DNA of 8,373 nt from assembly GCA_015233515.1 (NCBI GenBank), contig JADFXS010000118.1, forward strand, positions 1 to 8,373. Direction: 5' to 3'. A program made the translations under genes and the position numbers. The stretch comes from Deltaproteobacteria bacterium. Lineage in GTDB: Bacteria > Desulfobacterota > Desulfarculia > Adiutricales > JAGVGV01. Below the pieces are notes generated by a model that had not been told where the DNA came from, did not search any database, and saw only the letters and a list, made by a program, of their open reading frames with translations. Shown here in pieces: positions 5,292-8,373 of the stretch. Position 1 is the stretch's first letter, and the number at the start of each line of letters is the position of its first letter.

Positions 5292-7528
5292 ACATTCTAG
5301 ATATGAGAACCATTTTATTCAGTTATCTCATCAGCAACGCCGTTTGCGCCGTGGTCATGGCTTCCCTATGGTTCCAGAACCGCAGGCGTTCCACGGGCCT
5401 GGGTTTCTGGCTGGCTGACTTCATCATGCAGTTCTTGGCATTGTTGATGATTGATTTACGAGGAATTATACCTGATTCTATCTCCATTTTGATCGGTTCT
5501 CCCCTGAGTATCGGCGGAACATACCTGCTGTATATGGGCTTGGAGCGCTACGCCGGCAAAAAGAGTTCACAGATTCATAACTACCTTCTGCTAGTGGTCT
5601 ACATTTTCGCTCACGTATATTTCGCTTTTTTACAACCCAGTCTGCTGGCGCGCAATGTTAATTTCTCACTGGCCTTGTTGGTGATTTGTTTTCAATGCGC
5701 TTGGCTCATGCTCCGCGGAGTCAACGAGGAAATGAGACCGGAAACCCGGATGGTGGGCGTGATTTTTGGAATTTTTAGTCTGATGAGTTTAGCGCGTGCT
5801 TTAGCCTATTTTTCCACTTCGCCCGGGACCGATTTATTTGCGTCCGGGTTGCCCGACACACTGGCGCTTCTGGTTTACCAGATGCTGTTCATCGGCCTCA
5901 CCTTCGGTTTGTTCCTGATGGTCAACCGCCGGCTGTTTGAAGCGTTGGAATGTGACATCATCGCGCGTCAATTGGCCGAGGAAGCGCTACGGGAGAGCAA
6001 AGAGAAGTTTTCACTAGCGTTTCAGACCTCCCCGTATGCTATCACCATTACTCATGCTGAGGATAGGAGGATTCTCGAAGTCAACGATACTTTCTTTTCC
6101 ATCACTGGTTTTACGCGCGAAGAGGTTGCCGGCGCTACATCAGAGGCTTTGAACTTGTGGGTTAACGATGAAGACCGGTTGCGAGTGATCGATAATCTTT
6201 CCATGGGCAGAAAGGTGGTTGGAGAAGAGTTCCTGTTTAGAAAAAAGAGTGGAGAGATCATTTCCGGATTGTTCTCCGCCGATGTTATCGTGCTGCAGAA
6301 TGAGCGGTTCATTTTATCAAGCATAAGCGATATCACCGCGCGCAAACGGGCGGAAGAAGAAAAGGAAAGACTACAAACCCAACTGCTCCAAGCTCAGAAA
6401 ATGGAATCCGTCGGGACTCTGGCCGGCGGCGTGGCCCACGACTTCAACAACCTGCTCCAAGCCATCAGCGGATACACCTCCTTGATCCTTTGGGACAAGA
6501 AACCGAAAGACTCGGAATATTCGAATTTGAAAGCTATTGAAAAGGCGGTTGAACGGGCGGCTCAGCTGGTCAAGCAACTCCTATTGTTCAGTCGCAAGGT
6601 TGAAGTCCAGCGTCGCCCCGTGGATATCAACCAGGAAGTCGGGCATGCCCGCGGGATGTTGGAGCGCACTATCCCCAAGATGATCGACATCGAGGTTCAT
6701 CTGGCCAGCCGTTTGTGGACCGTGAAGGCCGACCCCGTGCAGATCGAACAGGTGCTGTTGAATTTAGGGAGTAACGGCGCCGACGCCATGCCGGACGGAG
6801 GGAGACTTTCGATCAAAACCGAGAACATCACTCTGAGCGAAGATTACCCCGGCAATCATCTCGGCGCCACTCCAGGTAATTACGTCCTACTGACCATTTC
6901 CGATACCGGACATGGTATTGAACAGGAAACCATCCGGCACATTTTCGATCCCTTTTTCACTACCAAGGAAATCGGCAAAGGGACGGGATTAGGTCTGGCA
7001 TCGGTTTACGGGATTGTCAAAGGCCACCAAGGATATATCACTTGCGACAGCGAAGTCGGTCAAGGAACAACCTTTAAAATTTATCTACCCGCCATTGAAC
7101 AAGAAAAAGCGACTGCCGACAGTTCATCGGAACCGCAATCCCCCAAGGGTGGAAAAGAGGTCATTTTATTAGCAGATGATGAAGCGTCGATAAGGAATTT
7201 AGCTTCCTTGGCGCTCCAGCGTTCCGGGTACACGGTTATCACGGTCCCGACCGGCGAGGAGGCGCTGGAAATTTTTATCACGCGGAAAGACCAGATCGAT
7301 CTGATCATTCTTGATATCGGCATGCCGGGCATGGGCGGCCATAGATGCTTGCGTGAAATTCTTCAGATCGACCAATCAGCCAAAATAATTATTGCCAGCG
7401 GCTATGCGGTTAACGGCCAAATGAAGGAATCAATGAAGGCCGGAGTGGCTGGATATGTCGGCAAACCGTATCAATTAAATGACTTGCTGAACAAAGTTCG
7501 AGCTGTTTTGGACGGAAATCAGCAATAA
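5288..7528 (+). CDS. Membrane-bound hybrid sensor histidine kinase (7TM-PAS-HisKA-HATPase-receiver)
   Basis: This 746-residue protein senses a signal at the membrane and passes phosphate from a histidine to its own receiver domain. About seven hydrophobic helices fill residues 10-213 (near 10-29, 38-56, 65-84, 98-115, 124-143, 155-175, 191-213). A short helical linker leads to a PAS domain (about 236-352) and a second coiled linker. The H-box is GGVAHDFNNLL with H384; the N-box is NLGSNGADAM (N492, N496); G1 is DTGHG (D539), the F-box DPFFTTK (554-560) and G2 GKGTGLGLA (563-571). The C-terminal receiver has acidic D630/D631, acceptor D676 in ILDIGMPGMGG, S704 and K726, all present. The ATG has GGAG seven bases upstream. 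The N-terminal module matches no family I can name. No DNA-binding partner is visible, so output must go through an unseen phosphotransfer or response protein. Confidence 0.93.
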   Translation: MNILDMRTILFSYLISNAVCAVVMASLWFQNRRRSTGLGFWLADFIMQFLALLMIDLRGIIPDSISILIGSPLSIGGTYLLYMGLERYAGKKSSQIHNYLLLVVYIFAHVYFAFLQPSLLARNVNFSLALLVICFQCAWLMLRGVNEEMRPETRMVGVIFGIFSLMSLARALAYFSTSPGTDLFASGLPDTLALLVYQMLFIGLTFGLFLMVNRRLFEALECDIIARQLAEEALRESKEKFSLAFQTSPYAITITHAEDRRILEVNDTFFSITGFTREEVAGATSEALNLWVNDEDRLRVIDNLSMGRKVVGEEFLFRKKSGEIISGLFSADVIVLQNERFILSSISDITARKRAEEEKERLQTQLLQAQKMESVGTLAGGVAHDFNNLLQAISGYTSLILWDKKPKDSEYSNLKAIEKAVERAAQLVKQLLLFSRKVEVQRRPVDINQEVGHARGMLERTIPKMIDIEVHLASRLWTVKADPVQIEQVLLNLGSNGADAMPDGGRLSIKTENITLSEDYPGNHLGATPGNYVLLTISDTGHGIEQETIRHIFDPFFTTKEIGKGTGLGLASVYGIVKGHQGYITCDSEVGQGTTFKIYLPAIEQEKATADSSSEPQSPKGGKEVILLADDEASIRNLASLALQRSGYTVITVPTGEEALEIFITRKDQIDLIILDIGMPGMGGHRCLREILQIDQSAKIIIASGYAVNGQMKESMKAGVAGYVGKPYQLNDLLNKVRAVLDGNQQ

Positions 7529-7535
7529 CTACATA

Positions 7536-7564
7536 ATGCCAATTATCCGCCGTTAGGTTATACT
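7536..7564 (+). promoter_or_regulatory. Possible sigma-70 promoter downstream of the kinase
   Basis: ATGCCA (7536-7541, 4 of 6 matches to TTGACA) and TATACT (7559-7564, 5 of 6 matches to TATAAT) are 17 bases apart. It would serve the sensor gene at 7754 with a leader of about 180 nt, although the hairpin at 7626-7653 would lie within that leader. A nine-codon frame (7571-7600, MKKLIHYDT) directly follows but has no good ribosome site. Confidence 0.3.
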
Positions 7565-7600
7565 GCGCGCATGAAAAAGCTGATCCATTACGATACCTAA

Positions 7601-7697
7601 ATGATCATCCAGATACTTTAAGACGAAATTCGCCGGTTGGGCCGGAAATTTTTATATCCCCTCGCCGGTCTATAAAAAGGCCCATAAAATGATCATT
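7601..7697. repeat. Pair of ATGATCAT palindromes between kinase and sensor genes
   Basis: ATGATCAT occurs at 7601-7608 and 7689-7696, 88 bases apart. The second is part of the 10-base perfect palindrome AATGATCATT (7688-7697), and both are preceded by AA. The pair brackets the hairpin at 7626-7653 and lies upstream of the gene at 7754. They may be operator half of a looping pair or chance in an AT-rich spacer. Confidence 0.25.
7626..7653 (+). terminator. Weak intrinsic terminator after the kinase gene
   Basis: AAATT and CCGG on the left pair with CCGG and AATTT on the right around a TTGGG loop, with a small CG/A internal mismatch. The right arm ends in a run of five T. The stem is short and imperfect, so termination would be inefficient. 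It lies about 100 bases after the kinase stop. Confidence 0.35.
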
Positions 7698-7753
7698 CTA
7701 AATTGTCTAAACTATTAACCCTCAAATCGGCCAACTGAATCTTGGGAGCCTCC

Positions 7754-8373
7754 ATGAAGACCATCTCACAGTGGACAATTCGTAACTCATTTATAGTCAT
7801 TGTATTATGCTCTATGATTCCTGCTTTTGGCGTTATTTTGACCTATGGTTTTTTAGATTATCGGCGATCCGCATGCCAGGTATGGGACCAGGCCGCCAGC
7901 CTGGCCAAAAGCCTCACGGCCCAGCAGGAACAACTAACTGGAAACACCAAGCTTCTTCTCAAAACCATATCCCGTTTTGACGCAGTTAAAAACTATGATA
8001 TTCCGAAAACTGAAAATTTATTCAAACAACTTCAAGCTGAAAACCCTATTTATGCCAACTTTTTGCTTATTGACCTTAACGGTCTGCAAGTAGCATCATC
8101 CGTTCCACCACCAGGTCAAGTCATTCTATCGGATCGAAAGTATTTCAAGGAAAGCGTCCAAAACCAAAGATTCAGCGCGGGTGAATGGGTCATGGGCCGG
8201 ACTCTGATGACTCCCGCTATTCACTTCGCCGCCCCGGTGTTCGATGAAGCCAATTCATTGATCGGTGTTTTAGCCACGGCTGTTCCGCTGGACAAATATG
8301 ACAGCCTCCTGTCACAGGTTTCATTACCGTCTGGATCACGCGTGATCACCATCGATCACCAAGGCAAAAGGTT
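7754..8373 (+). CDS. Membrane sensor protein with N-terminal dCache-type extracytoplasmic domain (partial)
   Basis: The frame is open from ATG 7754 to the window edge (206 codons), with GGGAG five bases upstream. A short basic N-terminus and one membrane helix (about residues 12-34) precede an extracytoplasmic domain. The segment FLLIDLNGLQVASS (103-116), SDRKYFKES (126-134), GEWVMGR (143-149), PAIHFAAPVFDE (154-165) and LIGVLATAVPL (169-179) is the pattern of the membrane-distal PAS-like subdomain of double-Cache sensors. VITIDHQGK (197-205) starts the second subdomain. Such domains bind small molecules outside the membrane and are found on histidine kinases, diguanylate cyclases and chemoreceptors. 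The output domain is beyond the edge, so the type is open. It may share a pathway with the kinase upstream on the same strand. Confidence 0.85.
   Translation, partial: MKTISQWTIRNSFIVIVLCSMIPAFGVILTYGFLDYRRSACQVWDQAASLAKSLTAQQEQLTGNTKLLLKTISRFDAVKNYDIPKTENLFKQLQAENPIYANFLLIDLNGLQVASSVPPPGQVILSDRKYFKESVQNQRFSAGEWVMGRTLMTPAIHFAAPVFDEANSLIGVLATAVPLDKYDSLLSQVSLPSGSRVITIDHQGKR

Noticed and set aside
8334..8347. Perfect 14-base palindrome GATCACGCGTGATC
   Set aside because: It lies inside the dCache coding region in sensible codons (Ser-Arg-Val-Ile), so a regulatory role has no support here.

Overview
The window reads as a chromosomal segment of a Gram-negative bacterium, most likely a member of the Desulfobacterota (the old Deltaproteobacteria). 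This is inferred from moderate GC content, an HDFNN-type hybrid kinase with a membrane sensor, a five-gene Liv/HAAT transporter operon, and GC-rich REP-like hairpins. No rRNA, tRNA or marker gene is present, so the placement is tentative.

Left half (1-4129, minus strand): a tightly packed ABC importer operon of the branched-chain/hydrophobic amino acid (HAAT) family. In transcription order it encodes a periplasmic substrate-binding protein, permeases LivH and LivM, and ATPases LivG and LivF (LivF runs off the left edge). The order matches the classical livKHMGF layout. The binding protein is separated from livH by 21 bases; the other junctions overlap by 4, 4 and 8 bases, which implies translational coupling. 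The two ATPases power the LivH/LivM channel, and the binding protein delivers ligand from the periplasm.

Middle (4130-5287): about 1.1 kb between the divergent liv operon and kinase gene. The liv side (4130-4570) holds a good TTGACA promoter element, a possible 13-residue leader peptide, and a leader of about 400 nt with several competing pairings, including a possible anti-Shine-Dalgarno. The centre holds two dyads and two REP-like hairpins (4855-4950). The kinase side holds a small, apparently frameshifted reading frame (5087-5291) whose stop overlaps the kinase start.

Right half (5288-8373, plus strand): a complete 746-residue hybrid sensor histidine kinase (seven predicted membrane helices, PAS, HisKA, HATPase, C-terminal receiver). 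After a 225-base spacer with a possible promoter, a possible terminator and paired palindromes comes the start of a second membrane sensor with an extracytoplasmic dCache-type domain, cut by the right edge. The two sensors may belong to one signalling locus. A link to the transporter is only suggested by the divergent arrangement. I see no obviously new defence or mobile system; the least explained parts are the liv leader and the broken small frame before the kinase.
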